A stretch of DNA of 64,000 nt from Bog-756 sp963730685 (GTDB lineage: Bacteria; Actinomycetota; Acidimicrobiia; Acidimicrobiales; RAAP-2). Below the pieces are notes generated by a model. It searched no databases, was not told the DNA's origin, and saw only the letters and a program-made list of their open reading frames with translations. The stretch covers positions 62,001-126,000 of the forward strand of contig CAVSSP010000005.1 in assembly GCA_963730685.1 (NCBI GenBank). Reading direction: 5' to 3'. Shown piece by piece: positions 35,862 to 44,546 of this stretch. Positions within the stretch are counted from its first letter, which is position 1. Each line of letters opens with the position of its first letter. The translations under genes were made by a program, and so were the position numbers.

Positions 35862-36551
35862 ATGCCGGTGGCGATCGTGACGGGTGGCTCACGGGGGTTC
35901 GGGCGGGCGCTGGCCGTCGACCTCGCCGGTGACGGATGGGACGTGGTCGTCGACGGCCGCCGGGCGGACTCCCTGGACGAGCTGGCGGCGTCGTTCCACG
36001 GCCCGGGATCGCTGGTCGTCCACGTGGGCGACATCACCGATGCCGCCCACCGCCGGGCGCTGATGGGGACGGCGGAGAAGCTCGGTTCCTTGGACCTCGT
36101 CGTCAACAACGCCAGCACGCTCGGGCCCAGCCCGCTGCCGGCCCTGGCCGAGTACCCGCTCGATGCGCTCCGCCAGGTCTACGAGGTGAACGTCGTGGCC
36201 CCGCTGGCCCTCGTGCAGTCCGCACTGCCCCTGGTGCGCCGATCGGGGGGCACGGTGGTGTCGGTGTCCTCGGATGCCGCCGTCGAGGCCTACGAAGGGT
36301 GGGGCGGCTACGGGTCCTCCAAGGCCGCCTTGGACCAGCTGCACCGGGTCCTGGCCGCCGAGGAGCCCGGTGTTCGGGTCTACCAGTTCGATCCCGGCGA
36401 CATGCGCACGGAGATGCACCAGGCGGCCTTCCCCGGCCAGGACATCTCCGATCGGCCCGAGCCGGAGTCGGTGGTGCCGGCGCTGCGTCGGTTGCTCGGG
36501 TCGGAGGCGCCGAGCGGCCGCTTCCGTGTCGATCAGTGGGTGACGTCATGA
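35862..36551 (+). CDS. Short-chain dehydrogenase/reductase
   Basis: A 229-residue SDR enzyme. The cofactor motif is VTGGSRGFGRAL (GxxxGxG) at the N-terminus, DLVVNNAST follows, and the catalytic Ser/Tyr/Lys are seen in VVSVSSDAA and GYGSSKAALD. ATG at 35862 matches the usual family start; GTG codons at 35850 and 35853 are alternatives. The end overlaps the QueA-like gene by four bases (ATGA), so the two are coupled. Placement opposite soxR suggests induction by redox stress. The substrate is unknown. Confidence 0.82.
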   Translation: MPVAIVTGGSRGFGRALAVDLAGDGWDVVVDGRRADSLDELAASFHGPGSLVVHVGDITDAAHRRALMGTAEKLGSLDLVVNNASTLGPSPLPALAEYPLDALRQVYEVNVVAPLALVQSALPLVRRSGGTVVSVSSDAAVEAYEGWGGYGSSKAALDQLHRVLAAEEPGVRVYQFDPGDMRTEMHQAAFPGQDISDRPEPESVVPALRRLLGSEAPSGRFRVDQWVTS

Positions 36552-37606
36552 GCCCGGTGGCGGCGCCGTCGGACCGCTACACCTTCGACCTGCCGGCGTC
36601 GTTGGAGGCGTCGGAGCCCCCGGAGGCCAGGGGGCTGACCCGCGATGCCGTGAGGATGCTGGTCTCGTACCGGGGCAGCGGGTCACTGGTCCCGAGCTCG
36701 TTCGTGTTCCTACCCAGGTTCCTCGAGCCCGGGGACCTGCTCGTGATCAACACGTCGGGCACCATCCCGGCGGCTGTGGACGCGGTGGCCGATGACGGGA
36801 CCGCCCTGTCCGTGCACCTGTCCACCCGGCTCGAGGAGAAGCGATGGGTGGTGGAGCCGAGGCGGCTGGCGGGTGCCACCACGACGCGCTGGAACGGCCC
36901 GCTGCCGTCGGGCCGTCTCCACCTCGCCGGCGGGGCGACGATGGCCCTCGTGGACCGCTACGACGAGCGGGGGAGGCTGTGGGTGGCCGACCTCGACCTG
37001 CCCGAACGGCGCACCCTCACGTGGCTGGCCGCCCACGGCCGCCCCATCCGCTACGGCTACGTCGAACGGAGCTGGCCCATCGAGATGTACCAGAACGTGT
37101 ACGCCACCGAACCCGGAAGCGCCGAGATGCCCAGTGCCGGCCGGCCGTTCACGCCGGAGCTGATCATGCGCCTGGTGGCCAAGGGCGTCGGGGTGGCCCC
37201 GCTGGTGCTCCACACCGGCGTCGCCTCCCTCGAGGCCGACGAGCTGCCCTACCCGGAACGGGTGACCGTGCCCGAGTCGACCGCCCATCAGGTCAATGCC
37301 GCCCACCGCGCCGGCCACCGGGTGATCGCCGTGGGCACCACGGTCGTCCGCGCCCTCGAGACATCGGTCGGGGACGACGGCTCGGCCCACGCCGTCGACG
37401 GCTGGACGGATCTGGTCATCTCCCCCGAGCGGGGGGTGGCGGTCACCGACGGGATGGTCACCGGATGGCACGAGCCGGCATCGTCGCACCTCATGATGCT
37501 GGAGGCCATGGCCGGGCGGGAGCTGCTCGACGGCTCCTATGCCGTGGCCGTGGACGAGGGGTACCGGTGGCACGAGTTCGGCGACGTCCACCTGATCCTG
37601 CCGTGA
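36548..37606 (+). CDS. QueA-like S-adenosylmethionine:tRNA ribosyltransferase-isomerase
   Basis: A 352-residue protein of the QueA family, which transfers the ribosyl part of SAM to a queuine-precursor base in tRNA. Family landmarks are FDLPASLEASEPPEARGLTR at the N-terminus, FLPRFLEPGDLLVINTSGTIPA, GVGVAPLVLHTG, ERVTVPESTAHQVNAA and VTGWHEPASSHLMMLEAM. Length is normal for the family. It starts inside the SDR stop codon. Many actinomycetes keep a QueA-like gene without an obvious queuosine pathway. No other queuosine gene is in this window, so its true role here is open. Confidence 0.82.
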   Translation: MSPVAAPSDRYTFDLPASLEASEPPEARGLTRDAVRMLVSYRGSGSLVPSSFVFLPRFLEPGDLLVINTSGTIPAAVDAVADDGTALSVHLSTRLEEKRWVVEPRRLAGATTTRWNGPLPSGRLHLAGGATMALVDRYDERGRLWVADLDLPERRTLTWLAAHGRPIRYGYVERSWPIEMYQNVYATEPGSAEMPSAGRPFTPELIMRLVAKGVGVAPLVLHTGVASLEADELPYPERVTVPESTAHQVNAAHRAGHRVIAVGTTVVRALETSVGDDGSAHAVDGWTDLVISPERGVAVTDGMVTGWHEPASSHLMMLEAMAGRELLDGSYAVAVDEGYRWHEFGDVHLILP

Positions 37607-37637
37607 CGCCCGGCCCCCCGGGTGGGATGATTCCGAC

Positions 37638-37997
37638 GTGGTGAACGCAGAGCGGCCCCGGGCCGGAGTGGGGTGCCTCGGCTCGATCGTCGGCGTGGTC
37701 GTGCTGGTGGCGGTGGTGGTGGCCGTGGCCTTCGTCGGGCTGATCGTCCTCGGCATTGTGGCCGCCCTGGTGGTGGTCGGGCTCCTGGCCCTGGCCGTGG
37801 ACCGCATCGCACTGGCGCTGAGCCCGAAGCGCCGCCAGCGCCGGGCCGACCGCCCGGGGATCTTCGTCTGGCAGTTCGGACAGGTCCGGCCGGGCCCGGT
37901 CATCGACACCACCGCCACTGCGGCCGGCGACGGCCCGGTCATCGAGACCACGGCCACCGAGCACGAGCCCGGGCCCGGCGGGACGACGCCGGACTGA
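37638..37997 (+). CDS. Small membrane protein
   Basis: A 119-residue protein with two back-to-back hydrophobic segments: GSIVGVVVLVAVVVAVAFVG and a second one, GIVAALVVVGLLALAVD. An Arg-rich stop (SPKRRQRRADR) and a Pro/Thr-rich acidic tail follow. It starts at GTG 37638. It lies 31 bp after the QueA-like gene on the same strand and may be cotranscribed. I do not recognise a family and assign no function. Confidence 0.6.
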   Translation: MVNAERPRAGVGCLGSIVGVVVLVAVVVAVAFVGLIVLGIVAALVVVGLLALAVDRIALALSPKRRQRRADRPGIFVWQFGQVRPGPVIDTTATAAGDGPVIETTATEHEPGPGGTTPD

Positions 37998-38078
37998 TCG
38001 GGGCGCCCTTCCGGGCCGCCGCCCATGGCATCATTCCCGGTGGCGCGGCCCGGTCCGGCCAGCAAAGGATGTCGTGGC

Positions 38079-39170
38079 ATGAGCTATCGAGTGATCCAGT
38101 GGGCGACCGGCGCGGTGGGGCGGGCCGCCATGGAGGGCGTGCTCGGACATCCCGACCTCGAGCTGGCCGGTGCCTGGGTGCACAGCCCGGGCAAGGACGG
38201 GGTCGACCTCGGCACCCTCCTCGGCCGGTCGCCGATCGGTGCGCGTGCCACCACCGACGTGGACGCACTGCTGGCCACCGAGGCCGACTGCGTGGTCTAC
38301 AGCCCGTTCATGGCCGATCCGGGCGTGGTGACCGCCATCCTCGAGTCGGGCAAGAACGTGGTCACCCCCCTCGGCTGGTTCTATCCGCCGGCGGAGGAGC
38401 GGGAGCGGATGGACGCAGTGGCCAGGGGATCCGGCGTGACACTGCACGGGACGGGGATCCATCCCGGCGGCATCACCGAGCGCTTCCCGCTCATGATCTC
38501 GGCGCTGTCGGGGTCGATCACCCACGTGCGGGCCGAGGAGTTCTCGGACATCCGGACCTACGGCGCCCAGGACGTGGTGCGTGACTGGATGCTGTTCGGG
38601 AAGACGCCCGAGGAGGCCTCCAAGAGCATCATGGTCGATGCCCTCGGCGGTGGCTTCCGCCAGTCGGTCCACATGGTCGCCGACGAGCTCGGCTTCGACA
38701 TCGGGGACCAGCTGCGCACCACCCACGAGATGGCCGTGGCCACCGCGCCCATCGACTCACCCATCGGGCCCATCCAGCCGGGCACGGTGGCGGCCCAGCG
38801 GTTCACGTGGGAGGCCCTGGTCGACGGCGAGCCGGTGGTCACCGCCGCCGTCAACTGGCTCATGGGCGAAGAGCACCTGGACCCGGCCTGGCGGTTCGGA
38901 CCGGCCGGCGAGCGCTTCGAGGTCGAGGTCACCGGCGATCCCGACTGCCTGATCACGTTCAAGAAGCTCCACCCACCGACGGTGGAGGCGGGCCTGGCCC
39001 GCAATCCGGGGATCGTGGCCACCGCCATGCACCTCGTGAGCGCCGTCCCGTATGTGTGCCGGGCCGAGCCCGGTCTGCTCACCTACCTCGACCTGCCGCT
39101 GGTGGCGGGGCGGGCCGCCCGGCGCCTCCACCGCAGCCGACCCGACGGTGGCGACGCCGGCCGCCCATGA
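38079..39170 (+). CDS. Dihydrodipicolinate reductase-like NAD(P)-dependent dehydrogenase
   Basis: A 363-residue oxidoreductase with a DapB-like N-terminal Rossmann fold (YRVIQWATGAVGRAAM, LELAGAWVHSPGK). The C-terminal domain is typical of the actinobacterial 2,4-diaminopentanoate dehydrogenase-like group (HGTGIHPGGITERFPL, EFSDIRTYGAQDVVRDWMLFG, PTVEAGLARNPGIVATAMH). Such enzymes are probably reductases or amine dehydrogenases of small metabolites; lysine biosynthesis is not implied. AAAGGA stands before the ATG at 38079. The stop overlaps the ATG of the following SDR gene by four bases. Confidence 0.8.
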   Translation: MSYRVIQWATGAVGRAAMEGVLGHPDLELAGAWVHSPGKDGVDLGTLLGRSPIGARATTDVDALLATEADCVVYSPFMADPGVVTAILESGKNVVTPLGWFYPPAEERERMDAVARGSGVTLHGTGIHPGGITERFPLMISALSGSITHVRAEEFSDIRTYGAQDVVRDWMLFGKTPEEASKSIMVDALGGGFRQSVHMVADELGFDIGDQLRTTHEMAVATAPIDSPIGPIQPGTVAAQRFTWEALVDGEPVVTAAVNWLMGEEHLDPAWRFGPAGERFEVEVTGDPDCLITFKKLHPPTVEAGLARNPGIVATAMHLVSAVPYVCRAEPGLLTYLDLPLVAGRAARRLHRSRPDGGDAGRP

Positions 39171-39976
39171 TCCTCGACCGGTTCGGCATCGGGGGACGGG
39201 TGGCCATCGTCACCGGGGCGGGACTGGGGATCGGGCGGGGGATCGCCGTCGGCCTGGCCGAAGCCGGGGCCGATGTGGTCCTGGCCGCCCGCACCGAGTC
39301 GGATCTGGCGGAGGTAGCCGATCGCATCCAGGCGCTCGGGCGGCGGGCGCTGGTCGTGCCGACCGACGTGACCGACGCCGGTGCCTGTGCGCACCTCGTG
39401 ACCCGGACCGTGGAGGAGTTCGGCCGGCTCGACATCCTGGTCAACAACGCCGGCGGCGCCATGCCCCGTGCGGCCATGGACACCAGCGAGGGCTTCATGG
39501 CCCGCACGTTCGCCTTCAACGTCACCGCCCCGCTGACGCTGACCAAGCTGGCCGCCCGCCAGATGGTCGACACCGTCGGCGGCGGGGCGGTCGTCAACAT
39601 CTCGTCGCGCTCGGCCAGCATGACCCAGACCATGTTCGTCGCCTACGGGGCGGCCAAGGCCGCCCTCGACCGGATGACCCGCAACATGGCACCGGAGCTG
39701 GCACCCCGGGTACGGGTCAACGCCATCGACGTCGGGGGTGTGGCCACCCGGTCGCTGGAGGTGGTGCTCACCGACGACGCCCTCCGCCGGCAGTTCGTCG
39801 CCGGTACGCCGATGGGCCGACCGGGCGAGCCCGAGGACATCGCCTGTGCGGTCCTGTACCTGGTGTCCGAGGCGTCGTCGTGGGTGACCGGCAAGGTGTT
39901 CGAGGTCGACGGGGGGACCGAGGCGCCGGCGATCAACGTGCCGGCGTCCCCGCTGGAGCCGACCGGCGCCGGTTGA
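39167..39976 (+). CDS. Short-chain dehydrogenase/reductase
   Basis: A 269-residue classical SDR. The cofactor motif is VTGAGLGIGRGIA. Asp is in PTDVTDAG, ILVNNAGG follows, the catalytic Ser is in VVNISSRSAS, and Tyr/Lys are in FVAYGAAKAALDRM. Near the C-terminus PMGRPGEPEDIACAVLYL and VTGKVFEVDGG are typical of the FabG/glucose dehydrogenase branch. It overlaps the preceding reductase gene by ATGA and likely works on the same or a linked substrate. It is convergent with the Rv1264-like cyclase gene. Confidence 0.85.
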   Translation: MILDRFGIGGRVAIVTGAGLGIGRGIAVGLAEAGADVVLAARTESDLAEVADRIQALGRRALVVPTDVTDAGACAHLVTRTVEEFGRLDILVNNAGGAMPRAAMDTSEGFMARTFAFNVTAPLTLTKLAARQMVDTVGGGAVVNISSRSASMTQTMFVAYGAAKAALDRMTRNMAPELAPRVRVNAIDVGGVATRSLEVVLTDDALRRQFVAGTPMGRPGEPEDIACAVLYLVSEASSWVTGKVFEVDGGTEAPAINVPASPLEPTGAG

Positions 39977-39997
39977 ACCCCGGCGGCCACGCCGGCG

Positions 39998-41050
39998 TCA
40001 GGTCAGGGCCGTGCCGACCGAGTGGACCTCGATCGGCTCGTCGAACCCTTTGAGGAGCCGGTGGCCGGCGGGCCGGAACTCGAACGCACCGCCGGCGAGA
40101 CCCGCCGTGCCGGCGTCGACGAGCACCTCCCTCGGGATGGCCAGGTCGGCCAGCCGGGCGGCCATGTTGACCACCGGCCCGTAGTAGTCGCCGTACCGGG
40201 CGATGACCTCGCCGAAGCACACGCCGCCCCGCGGCTCGATGTCCGGACCGAAGGCGGCCGTGATGTCCCGGGCGATGGCGCATCCGGCGGCGGCGTCTTG
40301 AGCCACGAACATGACCTCGTCCCCGATGTGCTTGACGATCCTGCCGCCGCGGGACCCCGCCACCTCGAAGGCCCGGTCTTCGAACGTCGCGATGAGCTCG
40401 AGCAGCGAGGTGGGCGCGGTGTGGAGGGAGAGCGGCGTGAACCCCACCAGGTCGACGAACCCCACGGCCAGCCAATGGAGGGTCCGGTCGCTCACATCGA
40501 TCTGTGCGGCCCGTTGGCGGTCGATGGCGTCCCGCATGTGGTGGGCGAAGACCGACCCCATCGAGTTCCCCAGCCGCAGGGCGGCGGCGCTCACGACGGC
40601 CTGCTCCCTGGCCCAGGCCAGGATGTCGCGTTCGGGTGAATCGAGGCTCAGCTCTTGGGTCTGGACGTAGACCGAGACGGCCGCCTCGGCCACCCGTGAC
40701 AGCGAGCTCCCGAGGACCCGCAGGAGCCCGTCGCCATGGGGTCCGAGCGGGTTGGCCTGGACGAGGAAGCGGATCAGGCCCACGTCCCCCTCGGAGAACA
40801 TGGGTCGGCTGTCGTCAGGGACCGCCACCCCCAGCGCCCGCCAGATCGACACGACGTCGTCCACGCCGATCCCCACCCGGGACGCCAGGTCCGCCACCGT
40901 CAGGTTGGCACCCTCGGCGAGGACCAGATCACCGGCCAGCGCGGCCAGGTGGATGTCGCGACGGGCGTCGTCGATCTGCTGGTCGGTGGCGCCGAGCGAC
41001 CGGAGGAAGGCGTCGATCTCGACGGCGTCTGCGTCTGCGTCCGCGGCCAC
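39998..41050 (-). CDS. Rv1264-like adenylate cyclase with N-terminal regulatory domain
   Basis: A 350-residue soluble class III cyclase. The first about 180 residues form a helical regulatory domain with the layout of the pH-sensing Mycobacterium Rv1264 N-terminus (DLASRVGIGVDDVVSIWRAL, FSEGDVGLIRF, SMGSVFAHHMRDAI). The catalytic domain is complete: VGFVDLVGFTPLS with the first metal Asp, IVKHIGDEVMFVA with the adenine-specifying Lys and the second Asp, GGVCFGEVIARYGDYYGPVVNMAARL with Asn and Arg of the transition state. Unlike the 18.3 kb cyclase, all key residues are present, so cAMP synthesis is expected. It uses a GTG start. Confidence 0.88.
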   Translation of the reverse strand: MAADADADAVEIDAFLRSLGATDQQIDDARRDIHLAALAGDLVLAEGANLTVADLASRVGIGVDDVVSIWRALGVAVPDDSRPMFSEGDVGLIRFLVQANPLGPHGDGLLRVLGSSLSRVAEAAVSVYVQTQELSLDSPERDILAWAREQAVVSAAALRLGNSMGSVFAHHMRDAIDRQRAAQIDVSDRTLHWLAVGFVDLVGFTPLSLHTAPTSLLELIATFEDRAFEVAGSRGGRIVKHIGDEVMFVAQDAAAGCAIARDITAAFGPDIEPRGGVCFGEVIARYGDYYGPVVNMAARLADLAIPREVLVDAGTAGLAGGAFEFRPAGHRLLKGFDEPIEVHSVGTALT

Positions 41051-41094
41051 GCTGCGACGCTACCGGATCACCTGCGCCGACGGTCGGGAGCCGC

Positions 41095-42549
41095 TCAGGC
41101 GAGCTCGAGGGCCTCCTCGATCTCCTCCAGGTCGTCGGCCTCCGAAGGCGCCGTGCCGACGGCGGGCGCCGGACGGCGCATCACCACCACCACGACGGCC
41201 AGGGCCAGTGCCAGGAACACGGCCGACCCGGTGAGCGCGGACGACACCGCGTGGGCCAACTCCCGTTGGGCCAGCGAGACCGACCGATCGGCGCCGGGGG
41301 CCGGGCGGGGGGCGGTGTGGACCGCCGCCGCGAACACCGTCACCAGGATGCCGAGCCCGAGGGATCCGCCGACCTGTTGGGCCACGTTGACCAGGCCCGA
41401 GGCCGCACCGGCATCGTCGGGGGCGACCCCGGCGATGCCGGCGGTCGTGAGGGGGACGAGGGCTGACCCGATCCCGATGCCCAGGAGGGTCATGGGCAGG
41501 ACGATCTCGGGGAAGAACGGTGTGCCGGCCGACAACCGGCTCAACCACACCATCCCCACCAGGGCCACGAGCACCCCGCCGGCGAGCAGCCGGGCACTCC
41601 CGATACGGGCCGCGAACCTCGGGACCACCCGCACCACCGCGAACATCACTGCCGTCACGGGCAGGAACGCCAGCCCCGACTCGAGGGCGCTGTACCCCTT
41701 GACCCCTTGGAAGTACTGGGTCATGAAGAAGAACATGGCGAACATGCCGCTGACCACCAGCATGCGGGCGACGTAGGAACCGGACCGCTCCCGATCGGCG
41801 AACAGGTGGAGGGGGGTGATCGGCTGTTGCGCCCGCATCTCGGTCCTGACGAAGGCGGCCAGCAGCACGGCACCGGCGGCGAACGACGCCACCGTGACGG
41901 GGTTGCCCCATCCAGAGGAGGCGGCCCGCACGAACCCGTAGACGAGCGCCGTCATCCCGAGCGTCGAGGTGGCGGCCCCGGCGAGGTCGAAGGTGCCGGG
42001 GCGGCGGTCGGTCTCGGGGAGGTAGCGCGGGGCCAGGGCGATGAGGACGATCCCGATCGGGACGTTGATGAACAGCCCCCACCGCCACGAGATCCAGGTC
42101 GTCAGCATGCCGCCGAGGACGAGGCCGACGCTCCCGCCGGCACCGGCGACGGCGCTGTAGGCCCCGACCGCCCGGGTGCGCTCGGGCCCTTCGCGGAAGC
42201 TGATCTGGAGGAGGGCGAGCGTCGACGGCGCGGCGATGGCGGCCCCCACCCCTTGGACGGCCCGGGCCACCAGCAGCCACGATGCCGACTGGGCCAGGCC
42301 GCCCATCAGGGAAGCCACCGTGAACAGGGCGATCCCGGCCACGAAGACCTTGCGCCGACCGAGGATGTCGCCGGCCCTGGCGCCGAGCAGGAGCAGGCCG
42401 CCGAAGGTGAGGGTGTAGGCGTTCTGCACCCACGACAGGCCGGTCGGGGAGAAGTGGAGGGCCTTGTGGATGTCGGGCAGCGCGGTGATGACGATGGTGG
42501 CATCGAGGATGATCATGAGATAGGTGGACAAGATGATGGCGAGCACCAT
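41095..42549 (-). CDS. DHA2-family MFS drug efflux transporter
   Basis: A 484-residue multidrug-type proton antiporter with 14 predicted membrane helices. Motifs are LDATIVITALPDI (helix 1), WVQNAYTLTFGGLLLLGARAGDILGRRKVF (motif A region, quoted in part), LVARAVQGVGAAIAAPSTLALL (motif B/C area) and SWRWGLFINVPIG. The C-terminal AxxxL-rich tail is ordinary. ATG at 42549 is the first start after an in-frame stop, although no ribosome site is clear. A strong promoter at 42702-42730 with an operator inside its spacer, and the divergent TetR gene, indicate repression lifted by a ligand, as for QacA/QacR systems. The leader is about 145 nt. Confidence 0.88.
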   Translation of the reverse strand: MVLAIILSTYLMIILDATIVITALPDIHKALHFSPTGLSWVQNAYTLTFGGLLLLGARAGDILGRRKVFVAGIALFTVASLMGGLAQSASWLLVARAVQGVGAAIAAPSTLALLQISFREGPERTRAVGAYSAVAGAGGSVGLVLGGMLTTWISWRWGLFINVPIGIVLIALAPRYLPETDRRPGTFDLAGAATSTLGMTALVYGFVRAASSGWGNPVTVASFAAGAVLLAAFVRTEMRAQQPITPLHLFADRERSGSYVARMLVVSGMFAMFFFMTQYFQGVKGYSALESGLAFLPVTAVMFAVVRVVPRFAARIGSARLLAGGVLVALVGMVWLSRLSAGTPFFPEIVLPMTLLGIGIGSALVPLTTAGIAGVAPDDAGAASGLVNVAQQVGGSLGLGILVTVFAAAVHTAPRPAPGADRSVSLAQRELAHAVSSALTGSAVFLALALAVVVVVMRRPAPAVGTAPSEADDLEEIEEALELA

Positions 42550-42661
42550 CGTCGGATTCGGGCGCGTGCGGGGCCGGGCGGTGCGGGTGAGGACGCGTCG
42601 TGGTCAGAGTGGACGGCATAGGGCGGGCTCCCTTTCACGAGGGACGTGCGGCTGATAAAGT

Positions 42662-42721
42662 GGAGGCATCCTCCGAAACTAAGTGGAGGTTGTCTCCGTT
42701 TACTATACGGAGGTATCCTCC
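42662..42721. promoter_or_regulatory. Three tandem TetR operators, GGAGG-N3-CCTCC
   Basis: Three 13-bp dyads stand at 42662-42674 (spacer CAT), 42685-42697 (TTG, one arm mismatch) and 42709-42721 (TAT). They are 23 and 24 bp apart. They fill the space between the divergent MFS and TetR genes and are the evident binding sites for that TetR protein. For tetR, TTGTCT (42690-42695) and TATCCT (42714-42719) with an 18-bp spacer overlap operators two and three. Confidence 0.75.
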
Positions 42722-42730
42722 GGTTTGCAA
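42702..42730 (-). promoter_or_regulatory. Promoter of the MFS efflux gene
   Basis: On the minus strand TTGCAA (42730-42725) and TATAGT (42707-42702) are separated by exactly 17 bp. The spacer ACCGGAGGATACCTCCG contains the third operator, so a bound repressor would block the polymerase. Transcription should begin near 42695. Confidence 0.7.
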
Positions 42731-42750
42731 GCCATTGCGGAGATCGAGCC

Positions 42751-43368
42751 ATGACCAGCATCGACACCAGCATCGACACCACCACCGAGCGCCTGACCCA
42801 CCGCCCCAAGCGGGCCGACGCCCTGCGCAACTACGAGAAGCTCATCGCCGCCGGGCGGGAGGCGTTCACCGAGGACGGCGCCTCGGCGTCGCTGGAGGAC
42901 ATCGCCCGCCGGGCCGGAGTGGGGATCGGCACCCTCTACCGGCACTTCCCCACCCGCCAGGCCCTGCTCGAGGCGGTGTACGTCGAAGAGGTCGACGCCC
43001 TCAGCCGTTCGGCGGTGGACCTGGCGTCGCAGCCCGCCTGGGACGCCCTGGTCGGGTGGCTCCACCGGTTCGTGGGCTACCTGGCCACCAAGCGGGCGCT
43101 GTCCGAGGAGCTGATGGCCTACAACGATCGTGACGCCGATGTCTTCCAGGCGTGCCGGACCGCCCTCTACGGCGCCGGCGAGCCGCTGCTGGCCCGGGCC
43201 CAGGCCGAACACGTGGTCCGGACGGACACCGACATCGTCGAGGTCGTCCAACTGGTGGGCGGCATCGCCAACATCAAGACCATGGAGCCCCACCAGATCG
43301 AACGGATCCTCGACGTGGCACTCGACGGGCTCCGCTACCAGCCGGCTTCCGACGGCCCGACCGCCTGA
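42751..43368 (+). CDS. TetR-family repressor of the divergent MFS gene
   Basis: A 205-residue regulator. Residues about 25-75 form the helix-turn-helix: KLIAAGREAFTEDGASASLEDIARRAGVGIGTLYRHFPTRQALLEAV (quoted across the domain in pieces: AREAF-type helix, then ASLEDIARRAGVGIGTLYRHF). The C-terminal helical domain binds a ligand and dimerises; HTH type and length agree with the family. GCGGAG precedes the ATG. The intergenic region has three matching dyads and the divergent efflux promoter, so autoregulation and control of the pump are strongly suggested. Confidence 0.88.
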   Translation: MTSIDTSIDTTTERLTHRPKRADALRNYEKLIAAGREAFTEDGASASLEDIARRAGVGIGTLYRHFPTRQALLEAVYVEEVDALSRSAVDLASQPAWDALVGWLHRFVGYLATKRALSEELMAYNDRDADVFQACRTALYGAGEPLLARAQAEHVVRTDTDIVEVVQLVGGIANIKTMEPHQIERILDVALDGLRYQPASDGPTA

Positions 43369-43419
43369 GGGGTCGCCGGTCGCCGGACCCGTCGTCGGAT
43401 GGAGGGGCGCCCGTCCGCC

Positions 43420-43464
43420 GGACGCCCGGGCACTACGTCAGCGGACGCCCGCGACTACGTCAGC
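43420..43464. repeat. Imperfect 22-23 bp tandem duplication at a 3' gene end
   Basis: Bases 43420-43442 and 43443-43464 are near copies (GGACGCCCG, then CTACGTCAGC). The second copy contains the stop and last codons of the Gfo/Idh gene, so the 3' end of that gene was duplicated just beyond its stop. It lies between two convergent genes and has no T-run. Confidence 0.55.
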
Positions 43465-44546
43465 GAGGCGGGATCCACCCCGGTGCCACCGGCGGCACTG
43501 CTCTCATAGGCGGCCAGTGCGAAGCGCAGCACCGACACGGCCTCCTCGCCGCTCCACAGCAGGGGGCCCTCGCCGGTGTGGAGCCAGCGCAGCCAGTGCC
43601 GTCCCGAATCCCTGAAGCTGCTGGCCCAGTCGTCGTCGAGCGCGTGGTACGAGCGCATCTGGCCGTCGACGTACACCTCGAGGCTCGGCTCTTGGATGCC
43701 GCGTCCGGTGCAGCGGTTGACGCGGGCGAACCCCCGGCGGCCGGTGACCTCCCATCGCTCGTCGTTGGTGTAGTAGTCGGAGCGGAGGTACAGGTCAGGC
43801 GCCAGTGTGATGTCCCACACCCCCCGGACACCGCTCTCGTGCTCCCACACCAGTGTGGTGGGAGCGTCGATGGCGATGCCCGGCATCACCTCGGTCCCAC
43901 CCACCCACGCCCGGACCTCGCGGATGGGGCCGAAGAGCCACAGGGCGGTGGACAGCTTGTGCCATCCGTCGTCGAACACGAGGATGCCGCGGCCCTGGCG
44001 GATCTGTTTGAACTGCCACTCGTAGCTGCTCCCGGGAACGTCCCATCCCCCCAGCCCGCTGGCCACCATCTTCATGGTGTAGCTGCTGACCTCCCCGATG
44101 TCACCCGACTCGACGATCTCTTTCAGCCGCACCAGCGGCTCGTAGAAGATGTAGTTCTCCATGACCCGCAGCTGTCGGTCGGCGGCCTCAGCGGCATCGA
44201 TGAGCAGCCGGGCGTCGGCCAGGTCGTTGCACATCGGTTTTTGCAGGTTGACGTGCCAACCCTGGCCGAGGAGCTCGGTGACGCCCTCGACGTGCAGCGG
44301 GATCGGCAGCAGGGCCTCGACGGCGTCGACCTCCAGCCCGCTGGCCGCCAGTTCGGCGATGGACCCGAAGGTGCGGGCGCCCGGCCAGTCGGCCTGGCGC
44401 TGGGCACGGCGCTCCTCGCTCGGGTCGACGAGGGCCACCACCTCCACGTCGGGGTTGTCGACATAGGCCCGCATGTTGAGGTCGTAGATGCGTCCGAGCC
44501 CCACGAACGCCGCCCGCACCGGGCGGTCAAAGGCAACAAAGGTCAT
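43455..44546 (-). CDS. Gfo/Idh/MocA-family oxidoreductase
   Basis: A 363-residue NAD(P)-dependent dehydrogenase of the sugar/inositol oxidoreductase family. The N-terminal Rossmann fold reads RAAFVGLGRIYDLNM with VVALVDPSEERR. The expected EKP position reads NLQKPMCNDLADA, so Gln replaces the Glu while the catalytic Lys is kept. The C-terminal alpha/beta domain contains FDDGWHKLSTALWLFG, where the His in DxxxH acts in catalysis. Substrates are sugars or cyclitols in general; this one is unknown. ATG at 44546 has GGAGA upstream and removes a non-family 18-residue extension. It is convergent with tetR. Confidence 0.82.
   Translation of the reverse strand: MTFVAFDRPVRAAFVGLGRIYDLNMRAYVDNPDVEVVALVDPSEERRAQRQADWPGARTFGSIAELAASGLEVDAVEALLPIPLHVEGVTELLGQGWHVNLQKPMCNDLADARLLIDAAEAADRQLRVMENYIFYEPLVRLKEIVESGDIGEVSSYTMKMVASGLGGWDVPGSSYEWQFKQIRQGRGILVFDDGWHKLSTALWLFGPIREVRAWVGGTEVMPGIAIDAPTTLVWEHESGVRGVWDITLAPDLYLRSDYYTNDERWEVTGRRGFARVNRCTGRGIQEPSLEVYVDGQMRSYHALDDDWASSFRDSGRHWLRWLHTGEGPLLWSGEEAVSVLRFALAAYESSAAGGTGVDPASLT

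Noticed and set aside
41060..42619. 519-codon minus-strand frame overlapping the MFS gene
   Set aside because: Out-of-frame reading, rich in Arg/His/Pro, without membrane segments; the MFS frame has all family motifs.
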